Below the pieces are notes generated by a model that searched no databases, was not told the origin of the DNA, and was given only the letters and a program-made list of their open reading frames with translations. DNA of 64,000 nucleotides, taken from assembly GCA_020848545.1 (NCBI GenBank), contig JADLHZ010000072.1:1-64000 (forward strand), given 5' to 3'. The stretch comes from Deltaproteobacteria bacterium. Lineage in GTDB: Bacteria > Myxococcota > JADLHZ01. The translations under genes and the position numbers were made by a program. This document shows, piece after piece, positions 35,550-44,335 of this stretch. Positions within the stretch are counted from its first letter, which is position 1. Each line of letters starts with the position of its first letter.

Positions 35550-35892
35550 GCTTCTTCCCTTTCTTCACTGATTGAACCTTCTTCAAGTACGCGTCGAGCC
35601 GATCGAAGCTCTCCTCCCAGAAAGCGCGATAAGCGTTGATCCAGTCGGCGGCGCCCCGCAGCGTGGGGCCGTTCAGCTCACACGGCCGCCACTGCGCGTC
35701 GCGCGTCTTCGTGATGAGCCCCGCGCGCTCGAGCACCTGCAGGTGCTTCGTCACCGCCGGCAGGCTCATCGTGCCGAGGAAAGGTGCGGCGAGCTCAGAC
35801 ACCGTGGCCCTCCCCTGCGACAAACGTGCGAGCATCGCCCGTCGCGTGGGGTCGGCCAGAGCGGCGAAGGTATCACTGAGCGCGTCTCGCAT
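35530..35892 (-). CDS. ArsR-family winged-helix regulator
   Basis: A 120-residue repressor with the core DALSDTFAALADPTRRAML, the recognition helix region LPAVTKHLQVLERAGLI and the wing DAQWRPCEL. It has no metal-binding CVC motif, in line with the subgroup paired with SRPBCC proteins. The tail is very basic (KKGKKHGRQKK). It is the first gene of the pair and probably autoregulated through the palindrome just upstream. Confidence 0.93.
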   Translation of the reverse strand: MRDALSDTFAALADPTRRAMLARLSQGRATVSELAAPFLGTMSLPAVTKHLQVLERAGLITKTRDAQWRPCELNGPTLRGAADWINAYRAFWEESFDRLDAYLKKVQSVKKGKKHGRQKK

Positions 35893-35902
35893 ATTCCTAT
35901 TT

Positions 35903-35914
35903 GGTTAATTAACC
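35903..35914 (-). promoter_or_regulatory. candidate ArsR operator palindrome
   Basis: GGTTAATTAACC is a perfect 12-bp palindrome 11 bp upstream of the arsR ATG. Its A/T-rich core stands out and would also overlap a -10 region. This is the expected position for an ArsR-type operator. Confidence 0.6.
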
Positions 35915-35987
35915 GGTCAGTTTATTTTGCGCAAGCCACACGCGTGCGGGAACGAAATTGGCCGGTGCGCCGGGCTCGGGCAGAATC

Positions 35988-36491
35988 ATGGGCATGGGCG
36001 AACGGTGGGCTGTGCTCGAGCAAGGCTCGGACTGGCTGCTCACGGAGTGGCGTGGGCACCTGCTCGGTTACTGGACCGGCGCCGTCAACCATCACGGCAT
36101 GCGCGCAACATCGTTGCACCTGGCGCAGTGGTCACAGAAGCAACCGTCCAAGCGCTGCGCGTACCTTTGCTTTTTGCTCGACGGTTTCCACCTCCCCGAC
36201 GGCGAGTCGCGCGGCGAGATGATCAAACTGGCGCCGAAGCTCGAAGGGAAGCTGCACGGCTTCGGCATCGTCGTCGCCGGAAAAGGCTTCAAGGGCGCTG
36301 CCATCCGCGGCTTCATCACCAGCGTCGCGCAGCTCTCGCGCGTCGAATTCCCGTTGCCGACCTTCGAGAACCTCGCGCAAGCCGAGGCGTGGTTTCGGCC
36401 GCGCGTTGCAGCGGCGCAAGGGTCCTGGGGACCGCCAGGCGAGCTCGACGCCGTCGACGCCGAGATCCGCGCCGCACACTTCGCGCGCTGA
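35988..36491 (+). CDS. hypothetical protein, STAS-like pattern, 167 aa
   Basis: No named family recognised. From ATG 35988 (another ATG two codons later is equally possible) the protein begins with short beta-rich sequence (ERWAVLEQGSDWLLTEWRGH) reminiscent of the compact STAS/SpoIIAA-like proteins common in myxobacteria, with alternating strands and helices (FHLPDGESRGEMIKLAPKL, GFGIVVAGKGFKGAAIRGF). The last 40 residues are helical. No signal peptide. It is divergent from the ArsR pair. Confidence 0.6.
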   Translation: MGMGERWAVLEQGSDWLLTEWRGHLLGYWTGAVNHHGMRATSLHLAQWSQKQPSKRCAYLCFLLDGFHLPDGESRGEMIKLAPKLEGKLHGFGIVVAGKGFKGAAIRGFITSVAQLSRVEFPLPTFENLAQAEAWFRPRVAAAQGSWGPPGELDAVDAEIRAAHFAR

Positions 36492-36505
36492 GCGTGCGGC
36501 CTGTA

Positions 36506-36673
36506 TCAGAACGCGTGCCCGGCGTTGAAGGAGAAGGCGACCGGCGTGCGCAGGCGGAGGCCCGAGCGCGCCTTGTCCTCGCTGAGCAACGCAAGCGACG
36601 CGCCACCACCGCGCACGCGAACGCCCGCACGAAAATTGAAAACGCTCCCAATCCGCGCCACCGTCGAGCATGC
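36506..36673 (-). pseudogene. remnant of an outer-membrane barrel gene (C-terminal end only)
   Basis: A 55-codon minus-strand frame, closed upstream by TGA, reads like the last strands of a barrel: VFNFRAGVRV, then ASLALLSEDKARSGLRL and TPVAFSFNAGHAF followed by a stop. The alternating pattern, turn and terminal Phe are typical of Bam substrates. No start codon or signal peptide precedes it, and the neighbouring gene begins within its 5' end, so this looks like a gene fragment left by deletion. Confidence 0.5.
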
Positions 36674-37071
36674 TCAAACGCGCGTTCTACGTGACCGCAG
36701 TCGCCAACATCATCGCGTGCGTTCAAAACGTGGCGATGCCCGACATGTCGCGGACGATGTTCTTTGGCGCCGCGCCACCCTTTGATGAAGCCACCCGTAC
36801 GACGCACCTCTTGATGTGGCTCTTCGTCGGCGTCTTCGGCGTCGGCTACTGGAAAGCGGCGCGCGACGAAGCGTGGGTCGAGCCGCTGTTAGTGCTCGGC
36901 GGATGCGGGAAGGTCACGGCCGCGGCGGTGTGGCTGACGTCGATCATGAACGGCGTGCGCTCTCCGTTTCTGATGCTGGCGATCGCCTTCGACGGTGTGC
37001 TCGGCGCCTACTTCCTGGTGACGCTGTGGCGCCTCCGCGGGCGCCCTCACTCGAAAGCGCCGATCGAGTAA
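36670..37071 (+). CDS. small four-helix membrane protein
   Basis: A 133-residue protein with about four membrane helices (LLMWLFVGVFGVGYW, LVLGGCGKVTAAAVWL, FLMLAIAFDGVLGAYFLVTLW). Helix pattern and the GKV motif resemble the 148-residue protein encoded at 44336-44782, so the two may be distant paralogues. Function unknown. Its 3' end overlaps that of the convergent beta-helix lipoprotein gene by 25 bp. ATG 36670 has no clear ribosome site. Confidence 0.7.
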   Translation: MLKRAFYVTAVANIIACVQNVAMPDMSRTMFFGAAPPFDEATRTTHLLMWLFVGVFGVGYWKAARDEAWVEPLLVLGGCGKVTAAAVWLTSIMNGVRSPFLMLAIAFDGVLGAYFLVTLWRLRGRPHSKAPIE

Positions 37072-39188
37072 GGCAGCGAGCGAGCCGCACCCGTGAAGTC
37101 GGTGCTGACGGCCAGATCGAGCGCGGCACCGAAGGCCGGTGATGCGCTGGTAATCGAGAAGTCGTTGGCCGCGGTGAAGTGGACGTCGCTGAGGACGGCA
37201 GCGGCGAGGTTGCCGGACACCGGGATCGCTTGTCCGCTCACGTGCGACTCCATCGTCAACACGGTCGTGTAGCTTCCTGAGTCGCTGTAGAGCACGGAGA
37301 AGTTGGCGATGAGATTGTTGTACAACGCCACCGGTCGGCCCAAGACGCCGCCGTTGATGGCGATGCCGGCACCACTCGGCGTCGCGGCCAGGTTGGCGAT
37401 GAGGTTGTCGGCGATGCTCGCCGGCCCTTGGCACGCCAAGCCCTGCGCCGGCACGGGATTGCTCGCGGGGCTGAAGTCGTCTTCGACGATGATGGTGTTG
37501 TGAACGAAGAATGGCGCCTGCTGCGGCCCAGACGGACTGGTGACGCGCACGCCGCGCACCCACCAAGCGGCCCCAGCGCGGATCAAGTTGTTGACCAGGC
37601 GTTCGCCCGTCGCCTCCATCTCGACGCCTTCGGTTTGCAGCACGCTCTGATCGTCGAGCGTCAAGCCGCCGGGGCTGACGAAGATGGCGGTCGCGGTGAT
37701 GTCGCACTGCTCGACGACGGCGGCCGAGCGCCCCAAGAACAAGCCGCGACTGAGCGTGCGCTGCGGCGCCGGGCTCACGTCCATGCGAGCGTCGATGGCA
37801 CCGCTACGAAACACGCAGCGGCGAAACGTCGGCGAGACGTTTTCGGCCCAGCCGCCGGTGCTGCGCCCGGTGCGTCCGTCGACATCGCCGGCGACAAAGC
37901 GACTGTCTTCGACCAAGGGGCCAGAGACCGCGGTGGCGCCGAGGCCGAGCAGCATGAGCCCGACGCTCGATTCGTCGGCGCTACCGCTGGTGACGTCGAT
38001 ATGGCGCAGCACCAACGCGTCAGTCGCGTTGACGAGGTACACGCCCACCGTGTTCGGCTGGTTGATGCTGCTGCCCTCGATGGTGAAGTTCTCGAAGGTG
38101 GTCGGCGTGTCGATGCCGACGCCGGCGACGAGCGGCGAGCCTTGGCTGCTGACCTCGGTCGGCCGGCTTGGATCGGCGCCGGCCGCGAAGTCGGCTTCGA
38201 AGCCACCGCGAAGGTCGACGCCGGAGACCAAGTTGATGAACGAGTCGTACGCGACGCCGGCGCCGCGTCGCGCCACGTGCACGGTGTGCCGCCCGCGCGA
38301 ATGGGCCGCGCCGATGCCGCCGTTGAGGGTGCGGTGAGGCTTGCTGAGATTGCCCGCGGTGCCGGCGTCGTCGCACGCGCTGGCGGCGGCCGGGCAATGG
38401 ACGTACACGACGTCGCCGAGCGCATCGAACGAGCGCGCAGGATACGCGGCGCCGAAGGCGTCGCCGGTGACGTCGGCGCGTACCCGCCACCAATAGGTGA
38501 CAGCGCTTGCGCTGGTCGTGAAGTCGGTCGGGAAGCGCGCCAAGGTCTGCGTGACGTCGGCGCGCTTGGCGCTGTTGAAGCCGGCGTTGTCAGCCACTTC
38601 GACGGTGTAGCTGAGCGCACCAGGAACGGTCGCCCAAGTCAGCGTGACCTCGGGCAAGTCGCTGATCGCGCCATCGGCCGGCGCGAGCAAGAGGGGCGGC
38701 GTGGTTTGCACCTCGCCGTAGCCGACGAAGGGGGCCGCGCCATTGCTGTCGCCGCCGTTGCCCCAGCTGTCGAGCACTCCCGCCGCTTCGAGGACATAGT
38801 TCCTGCCCGCCAAGAGCGGCTCGCAGTGCAGCGCCACGACTTGCGGCGAGACCAACTCGACGGAGAGCACCGCCGGCGCGTTGCCGCCGCTGATCCGGTA
38901 GGCGTCGACGCGCCCGGCCGACGGGCCATCGATTTCTTCGTCGAAGCCGAGCGTGACGAGCGTCGGGCTCTCCGGCGACGCCAAGACCAGGAGCGGCGCT
39001 TGCCCATCGTTGCGTCCGCCTTGCACGCAGCGGTGCGCCGCGACGTTGCACTCCCAATCTTTGGGACACTCGCCTGATCGGTCGCAGGTGACGAGAGCTT
39101 CGCCGCCGACGACGAGGCGCGGACTGCAGGCCACGAGGAGGAGGAGGCAGTGGACGAGCACACGGCGCTCTCGGTTTCGCAGTGCCAT
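37047..39188 (-). CDS. parallel beta-helix lipoprotein
   Basis: A 713-residue exported protein. The leader ends in lipobox LVAC, so it is probably a lipoprotein. A Cys-rich motif follows (CDRSGECPKDWEC...HRCV) that is common at the N-terminus of myxobacterial surface proteins. Residues about 140-240 look fibronectin-like (TLTWATVPGALSYTVEVAD). From about 260 to the end, repeated short strands with Asn/Ser turns suggest a right-handed beta-helix of the DUF1565/pectate-lyase type. It may bind or cut polysaccharide, but no catalytic residues can be assigned. Confidence 0.8.
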   Translation of the reverse strand: MALRNRERRVLVHCLLLLVACSPRLVVGGEALVTCDRSGECPKDWECNVAAHRCVQGGRNDGQAPLLVLASPESPTLVTLGFDEEIDGPSAGRVDAYRISGGNAPAVLSVELVSPQVVALHCEPLLAGRNYVLEAAGVLDSWGNGGDSNGAAPFVGYGEVQTTPPLLLAPADGAISDLPEVTLTWATVPGALSYTVEVADNAGFNSAKRADVTQTLARFPTDFTTSASAVTYWWRVRADVTGDAFGAAYPARSFDALGDVVYVHCPAAASACDDAGTAGNLSKPHRTLNGGIGAAHSRGRHTVHVARRGAGVAYDSFINLVSGVDLRGGFEADFAAGADPSRPTEVSSQGSPLVAGVGIDTPTTFENFTIEGSSINQPNTVGVYLVNATDALVLRHIDVTSGSADESSVGLMLLGLGATAVSGPLVEDSRFVAGDVDGRTGRSTGGWAENVSPTFRRCVFRSGAIDARMDVSPAPQRTLSRGLFLGRSAAVVEQCDITATAIFVSPGGLTLDDQSVLQTEGVEMEATGERLVNNLIRAGAAWWVRGVRVTSPSGPQQAPFFVHNTIIVEDDFSPASNPVPAQGLACQGPASIADNLIANLAATPSGAGIAINGGVLGRPVALYNNLIANFSVLYSDSGSYTTVLTMESHVSGQAIPVSGNLAAAVLSDVHFTAANDFSITSASPAFGAALDLAVSTDFTGAARSLPYSIGAFE

Positions 39189-39385
39189 GTGTCATGAGTC
39201 TACCCGCGCCGACTCGCCGTCAACGGTGGTCATGACTATCCTCGGCCCGCATCTTCCAGGCAGAGCACTATCGCAGAAGCGTTGAGGCAGAACCCATACG
39301 TGCCGATGATGACGGTGCTTGCCAACACACACGTTACTGGCCGAGAAGACCGTTGTCTGTGATCCTACCTGAGAGGAGCGACTTC

Positions 39386-40180
39386 GTGAGATCACCATTC
39401 GACCCCCCTCGTCCACGCGGATTTCGTCAAGCCGTCGCCTTCGTCGAGACGGCCTTGAGAGAAACAGGGACTCGGATCATCCGCTCGGAGTCCGTGCCTG
39501 TGCGGGCCGGACCAATGGAGTCACTCGTGAAAGAAGATGCCGAGCAGGCGAAGCGCGCCATAGCGGCTCTTCTTCGCGGCGAAGAGCCTGAGGATGTGCC
39601 CACGCTCCTCCGCACCGACGACGAAGTCCTTGCGGATCTCGTTGCGCGCGTCGCGATCGCTGGCGAACTCGGTTCCATCTCCAACGAACAACGCGCAATG
39701 GCGGATCGAATCGACACGGTCTTCCGACGTGCCCGGCTCGAGGGTGACAAGAACGACCCGATTGGGGCGCTGACCTTGCTCACCGTTTTGAGAATCACAG
39801 GCGTGGTCGAAGCGCGTCGTGTGGACCAATACGATCTGGTCGCTCACCTCGAGAGCAGCGTTTGCGGAGCTGCCTCCGCCCATGAAAAGACTGCGCTGCA
39901 GCTGTGTGCGCTGCTGCTCGGGCACGCCGGCGTCGCACGGAGAGTTTTCCCGCTCGAATCGGCGCCTGCCGAGCTCGAGCCGCAGATCGCAACCTGTCTC
40001 CTACACGGCAGCGATCACGCAGACGCTCTTCGTCGGTACGTCGCATCTCTCGAGCCGGCAGTTCGCACTCGCGCGTTGCGATACGATCTCCTGCTGTTGT
40101 TCTATTGCGCACGCCTGCAGGCAAACGCAGCGTGTTGGCGACTGCCGACAACCAATGATCTTCTTTGCGCGCCCTGGTAG
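39386..40180 (+). CDS. hypothetical protein, 264 aa, in lower-GC block
   Basis: I recognise no family. GTG 39386 is preferred because GAGAGGAG lies 7 nt upstream; a TTG at 39353 would include the ribosome site itself. The protein is soluble and mostly helical (AVAFVETALRETGTRI, AKRAIAALLRGEEPED, LLTVLRITGVVEARR), suggesting a solenoid or tetratricopeptide-like fold without a clear repeat. GC and codon use are lower than in surrounding genes. It is convergent with the protein kinase gene, which may be functionally linked. Confidence 0.65.
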   Translation: MRSPFDPPRPRGFRQAVAFVETALRETGTRIIRSESVPVRAGPMESLVKEDAEQAKRAIAALLRGEEPEDVPTLLRTDDEVLADLVARVAIAGELGSISNEQRAMADRIDTVFRRARLEGDKNDPIGALTLLTVLRITGVVEARRVDQYDLVAHLESSVCGAASAHEKTALQLCALLLGHAGVARRVFPLESAPAELEPQIATCLLHGSDHADALRRYVASLEPAVRTRALRYDLLLLFYCARLQANAACWRLPTTNDLLCAPW

Positions 40181-40211
40181 GCGACGGGCGCGAACCAAAG
40201 CTAGACGTAAG

Positions 40212-41663
40212 CTAGACGCGCTCCTCGGCAACAACCTGCGCGGCGTCTCTCTCAGCGAGCAAGATCAGCTCTGCGGCGAACGCATCTCGGCCTGTATGAA
40301 CCTTCATGAAGTTGCCGACGAGGGCGTTCGCGATGTTCACGCCCATCTGCACGCTCGGCGACTTCTGGTCCATACCGATGTGCACCGATCGCCAACGCGA
40401 GCGATGACGCGCAGCAATCCGCATAAGTCGCCACCTGGCGGCGGTGTCGTATGCCGTCATTGCGAACCAATCGCAAAAAATCGAGGGCGCCTCATGCTTT
40501 TGCAAGAACTGCGTCGTGTACTCTTCGACCGCTTGAGACAGTTTGTTCGAGAAATAGCGCTCACTGCGGATCACGAACGAGTGCCCTACGCCCCAGAATC
40601 GAATTTCTCCTTTCGCGTCGCTTGCGGTGCCGAGAAGCACAATGTCTAGGCCTTCGTTGCTATCCTGGTTGCCTGTGAACCATTGAGACACTCGTACGTA
40701 GGAACCCCGCGGGTCCGACTCCACCCCGAGCACTGCCGTTTGACGATTGTTCTGTGTTACCCGCGCTTTGTTCACGCTCGAGCGCGCCGCCGAAAGCTCA
40801 CCCGACCGCAGGAGGTCCTCGAGCTCCTGATAGACGTCCAGTGCTTGGCGAGGTCTTTCATCCGCAGACTCAGCAAGCAGGCGTCCGATCAGGGTGAGCA
40901 GCCGCTCCGGCAAATCCGGGCGCCGTGATTTCGCGGGTACGATCGTGTGCGCTGCGGCACGCTTCTCCTCGGCGGTGATGCTGCCAGCACTCTTGCCTTG
41001 CTCGAACGGGACCCCTCGACAGAGCATTTGATAGAGAAGAATACCGGCGGCGTAAAGATCGGACTTCGCCGACCATTCGGGCTGCTCACCGTTCATCGCT
41101 GCCTTTATCAACTCGGGAGCGAGTCTCCCCGGAGTTCCGATCAGACGATCGCCAGTGATCCTTGCTGAATCTCGCAGAAGAGAGATCCCCCAGTCGATGA
41201 CCAGCACATGAGGGTCGTCGCCGGCGCCGCGGACAAGCACGTTGGACGATTTGATGTCCCGATGGATAACCCCGCGACGATGCGCATGCTCGAGTGCAGC
41301 GAACACTTTTGCAGCAACACGTACCGCGACGCGATCCGCGGCTCGCTGCCGCTCAAGCCATTCGAGGCATTCGCTCGTGCCTTCTTCGTAGGGCATGGTG
41401 AAATACGGGCCGCGGGTCGGCGCGTGTCGGAACTCAAAGACCTTGATGATGTTCGGGTGATCGAGCCGCCCCAGTATCCGCGCTTCCTTTTTCAATCGCT
41501 CCACATCATCACCGCCGCGTGCTTCGACGTGAGAGAAGAGAGTCTTGAGCGCTACGACCCGCGTCTGGTGGATGTCGAATACTTTGTAAACCTCGCCCAT
41601 GCCGCCTCGGCCGAGGCGCATTTCGACGCGGAATCTGCCGTCAAAAACTTCCCCGCGCTGCAT
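40212..41663 (-). CDS. Ser/Thr protein kinase with C-terminal STAS-like domain
   Basis: A 483-residue cytoplasmic kinase. The PknB-type catalytic domain spans about 10-275: glycine loop LGRGGMGEV, ATP-binding K40, HRDIKSSN catalytic loop, DWG in place of DFG, and GTPGRLAPE in the activation segment. No transmembrane helix follows. The C-terminal region (about 320-483) contains SVQMGVNIANALVGN and resembles the STAS-like modules seen in myxobacterial proteins. Kinase and partner-binding functions are therefore fused, as in regulatory switches. It lies in a lower-GC block and is convergent with the 264-residue hypothetical. Confidence 0.9.
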   Translation of the reverse strand: MQRGEVFDGRFRVEMRLGRGGMGEVYKVFDIHQTRVVALKTLFSHVEARGGDDVERLKKEARILGRLDHPNIIKVFEFRHAPTRGPYFTMPYEEGTSECLEWLERQRAADRVAVRVAAKVFAALEHAHRRGVIHRDIKSSNVLVRGAGDDPHVLVIDWGISLLRDSARITGDRLIGTPGRLAPELIKAAMNGEQPEWSAKSDLYAAGILLYQMLCRGVPFEQGKSAGSITAEEKRAAAHTIVPAKSRRPDLPERLLTLIGRLLAESADERPRQALDVYQELEDLLRSGELSAARSSVNKARVTQNNRQTAVLGVESDPRGSYVRVSQWFTGNQDSNEGLDIVLLGTASDAKGEIRFWGVGHSFVIRSERYFSNKLSQAVEEYTTQFLQKHEAPSIFCDWFAMTAYDTAARWRLMRIAARHRSRWRSVHIGMDQKSPSVQMGVNIANALVGNFMKVHTGRDAFAAELILLAERDAAQVVAEERV

Positions 41664-41843
41664 CCTATCAACTCCCTGCCGAGCCGATATTCATGCTTTC
41701 AGTCGCTCCGCGCTCTCCCCAAAAAAAGGACGTTACCACGCCACAAAAACGCGCGCACGATCACGCCATGACTTTGTCGTTTCGCGAGGTTGTCCTCGCG
41801 GCAGCGAAACAATGCATCAGCGAATAAACGTCCGTTGGCTCGC

Positions 41844-42500
41844 TCACCAGCGCGCGCGCCAACGGGCACGGGCGAGTGGCATCCCGGGCGACGTCACGTC
41901 GACGATCTCCACGGGGTCGAACTCTACGGAAAATGCGGGCAGGCCACTCATACGAAAAAGCGCAGCGATGTAGTACGCCGCTCCTCGTTGGAACCAGTCG
42001 GCTAGTGCATGAGCCAGACCGTCTGAGACAACCTCTATAACCTTGTCACCGAGCGGACGAGCTTCGCTTCGGCCGAAGCTGAAGTAATGGTGGCTAAAGG
42101 ACACCATGCGTTTGATAAATTGCAGCGGCATCAGTCTCACGGCTGGAGACGCCGCACGCAGTGCGAGCCGATACACACCACTTGCATCCAGTGACGCCTG
42201 CAGGTTTGCGCAGTCTTGGAGGAAAGAATCGACCCCTCGTTCGGTCAGCCCGATCGCCGTCGAATCCATTACGGCCATCGGAAACACGTCGTACCAATTT
42301 GAAGCGAAAAAATCCTGCATCGCGAACGCCGTCAACATGCCATTGGGCAACGCGTTCGCCACCGCGAGGTAACCTCCGGGAACGAGCGAATCGTACTGGC
42401 GCCGAGTTCCCAGATACGCGCCGCCCTTGATGCGAAACGGGCTCTTCCCGGGCTGAAAGTTGATGTTGCTAAGCTCCGGCCAAGGGCGTGCCACGGACAC
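41844..42500 (-). CDS. hypothetical protein resembling the myxobacterial DUF2378 paralogous family
   Basis: A 218-residue protein, GTG start at 42500, lying 3 nt after the UbiA-like gene stop. No signal or membrane segment. Sequence features (ANALPNGMLTAF, NWYDVFPMAVMDS, SFSHHYFSFGRSEAR, GLAHALADWFQRGAAYYI) resemble uncharacterised proteins of myxobacteria, possibly related to DUF2378/TIGR02265 and more distantly to heme-NO-binding-like folds. No heme-ligand His can be assigned confidently. Probably co-transcribed with the UbiA-like gene. Confidence 0.55.
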   Translation of the reverse strand: MSVARPWPELSNINFQPGKSPFRIKGGAYLGTRRQYDSLVPGGYLAVANALPNGMLTAFAMQDFFASNWYDVFPMAVMDSTAIGLTERGVDSFLQDCANLQASLDASGVYRLALRAASPAVRLMPLQFIKRMVSFSHHYFSFGRSEARPLGDKVIEVVSDGLAHALADWFQRGAAYYIAALFRMSGLPAFSVEFDPVEIVDVTSPGMPLARARWRARW

Positions 42501-42503
42501 AGC

Positions 42504-43376
42504 CTATCGGATCGCACCAGCAAATGCGAGAACCGGGATCAGCATATAAGACGCGTCGAGGGCTATTTCGCTGATGAGCCAACGCTGGCGATATGTTCGT
42601 CGGGAACGCATGAGCAGCAATAGCGACGCGACCACAATCCCGTGCGCGTCCGCCAACAACATCCACGGCGGCAGCACGTCGAACAACACGAACGTGCCCG
42701 TCAGCAAGACTCCAGCAATCGCCGCGACCGCTAGGCCGGTGAGTGTCGCTCCTGCGCCGAAGGCCACGGGAAACGAGCGAACACCGTCCATGCTATCGAA
42801 GCGAACGTCTTTGATATCCGAAGCGACAACTCCAATCGCCGTTTTTACGAAGACAAATATCGCCAATGCGCAGACAACCGCGGCCGCTGATCCGCGATCG
42901 GATATGGCCGCGGCGAACACCACCAGCAGCGCCCAGACGAACGCTGCGTAGAACGCTTTCGCGAAGGGCAGGTCTTTGATTCGCCGAAAGGCACGCGCCT
43001 TCGGCAGCAGTGGTAGTGAGTAGAGAAGAACAGATGCTGGGAAGATCGCTGCCGCAACCGCCGCGGCCCCGTGTCCCGAAACCCAGAGAAGCATCACGGC
43101 GACGACGAAGATCCCAGCGGCGCCACAACCTAGACGGGCGAGCTCCGCGCCACCTCGCCCGCGGCGAGCTTCGTCGAGAATGCGGTCGATGCCATAGCTT
43201 GAAGTGGCGAGCGCGCCGACAGCAACGAGTCTGACGATCGACAAGGATTCGCCAAACAACAGACTTGCGAGCATGACGAACGATACCGCCGTCGTGGCAA
43301 TGAAGACTCCGCTGCGAGCGAGTCCTCGCATGAACGCAGGCGCCGGGCTCGGAGCGGCGACGCTGCGGTCCATCAT
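42504..43376 (-). CDS. UbiA-like prenyltransferase
   Basis: About 290 residues from ATG 43376; the frame is open to 43511, but the extra residues are not hydrophobic and exceed the usual family length. Around eight or nine membrane helices. The first polyprenyl-diphosphate motif (usually NDxxD) appears as YGIDRILDEARRG, and the second as SDIKDVRFDSMDGVRSFP, both degenerate. UbiA enzymes attach isoprenoids to quinones, hemes or lipids; the acceptor here is unknown. Downstream, 3 nt away, is the DUF2378-like gene. It sits in the lower-GC block next to tRNA-Asn. Confidence 0.75.
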   Translation of the reverse strand: MMDRSVAAPSPAPAFMRGLARSGVFIATTAVSFVMLASLLFGESLSIVRLVAVGALATSSYGIDRILDEARRGRGGAELARLGCGAAGIFVVAVMLLWVSGHGAAAVAAAIFPASVLLYSLPLLPKARAFRRIKDLPFAKAFYAAFVWALLVVFAAAISDRGSAAAVVCALAIFVFVKTAIGVVASDIKDVRFDSMDGVRSFPVAFGAGATLTGLAVAAIAGVLLTGTFVLFDVLPPWMLLADAHGIVVASLLLLMRSRRTYRQRWLISEIALDASYMLIPVLAFAGAIR

Positions 43377-43658
43377 TTCATCGACGGCGAAGGTCACGGT
43401 CTGTTCTCGGTGCAGGGACAAGCAAGTTGCTAGAAGCCGCGGAGTTACACGACGTTGGGAAGCAATGTCCACACGAAAACTGCAGTAAGGCCCCGCTCGT
43501 TGGATGAACACTCGGCCTCGCAGCGTTTCTCAGCATCTCGATGGTAGCGCGGCGTTAGCGGCGGCATTGCGTTCTCGACTGAGAGGGAGGGCCGAACTGT
43601 CCGCTACGACTACAGAAAGCCGTATGCGGTGTTGTCGAAAATGAAGGGTAGGAAAGAT

Positions 43659-43734
43659 TGGCTCCGACACGTGGACTCGAACCACGGACCCGCGGATTAA
43701 CAGTCCGCTGCTCTACCAGCTGAGCTATGTCGGA
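43659..43734 (-). tRNA. tRNA-Asn (anticodon GTT)
   Basis: The minus strand folds into a full cloverleaf: acceptor TCCGACA paired with TGTCGGA, D-arm AGCTCAGCTGGTAGAGC, anticodon loop CTGTTAA with GTT, T-arm GGTTCGAGTCC, discriminator G and encoded CCA. It is complete and normal. It closes the lower-GC block at 39.2-43.5 kb; tRNA 3' ends are common integration sites, but no repeated 3' end or integrase is seen nearby. Confidence 0.97.
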
Positions 43735-43825
43735 ACCGAACTGGTACACCGTCACCACAGCAAAACTGCGGCTTCAGCGAGGCGGAGTAGCTACGCGCTT
43801 CACAGGAATGCGTCAAGAGCGCCAG

Positions 43826-44329
43826 TCACCAGCTGAAGCCGATGTTGGCGGCAAACTTCGGGGCCAAAAAGGGCGCGATGAATTCAGTGCCGCTCGCGGG
43901 GACGCCCGGCATCTTGGTGCCGTCCGGCGCGACGTGTGGAGGCACTGCGTCGCGCGTGCGGAAGCCCAAATATGCCGCCGGCCCAAGTGAAAGGCGCCAG
44001 GTGAAGCCGCATGGCGCGCGGTACTCCCAGCCGACGCTCAAGTCCGTGCCGAAGTACGTGCCGTCTCCGGCGAGCGCCACGATGCCGGGCGCCACGTTGA
44101 GGCCGGCGCCGATGATCAAGGAATTGCCGTGGTTCGGGCTGCGCAACGCGTGCCAGAAACCGTTGGCTGACGCCTGCAGCCCGAGCGGACCGAACCCGAT
44201 GGCGCCGCCGATGCTGAACGCGTCGGTGATCGATCGGGTGAGCTCGAAGCGGAAGACGTCGGGCGAGCCGAGGCCGCCGACGAATGTCATCGGGCGCGTC
44301 GTGCGAATCGTGGGGACACCGCCAGCCAT
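43826..44329 (-). CDS. putative barrel-like protein, 167 aa, no signal peptide
   Basis: The sequence alternates hydrophobic and polar residues with many Gly (SIGGAIGFGPLGLQ, LIIGAGLNVAPGIVALAG, GTDLSVGWEYRAP) and ends GFSW, as in small outer-membrane barrels. Yet the ATG at 44329 gives no signal peptide, and the preceding gene ends only 6 nt away, so there is no room for one. It may be an N-terminally decayed barrel gene or a non-exported protein. Function unknown. Confidence 0.55.
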   Translation of the reverse strand: MAGGVPTIRTTRPMTFVGGLGSPDVFRFELTRSITDAFSIGGAIGFGPLGLQASANGFWHALRSPNHGNSLIIGAGLNVAPGIVALAGDGTYFGTDLSVGWEYRAPCGFTWRLSLGPAAYLGFRTRDAVPPHVAPDGTKMPGVPASGTEFIAPFLAPKFAANIGFSW

Positions 44330-44335
44330 GCCCAG

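Noticed and set aside
43555-43758. Minus-strand ORF with the peptide IAQLVEQRTVNPRVRGS
   Set aside because: It is simply the translation of the tRNA-Asn gene.
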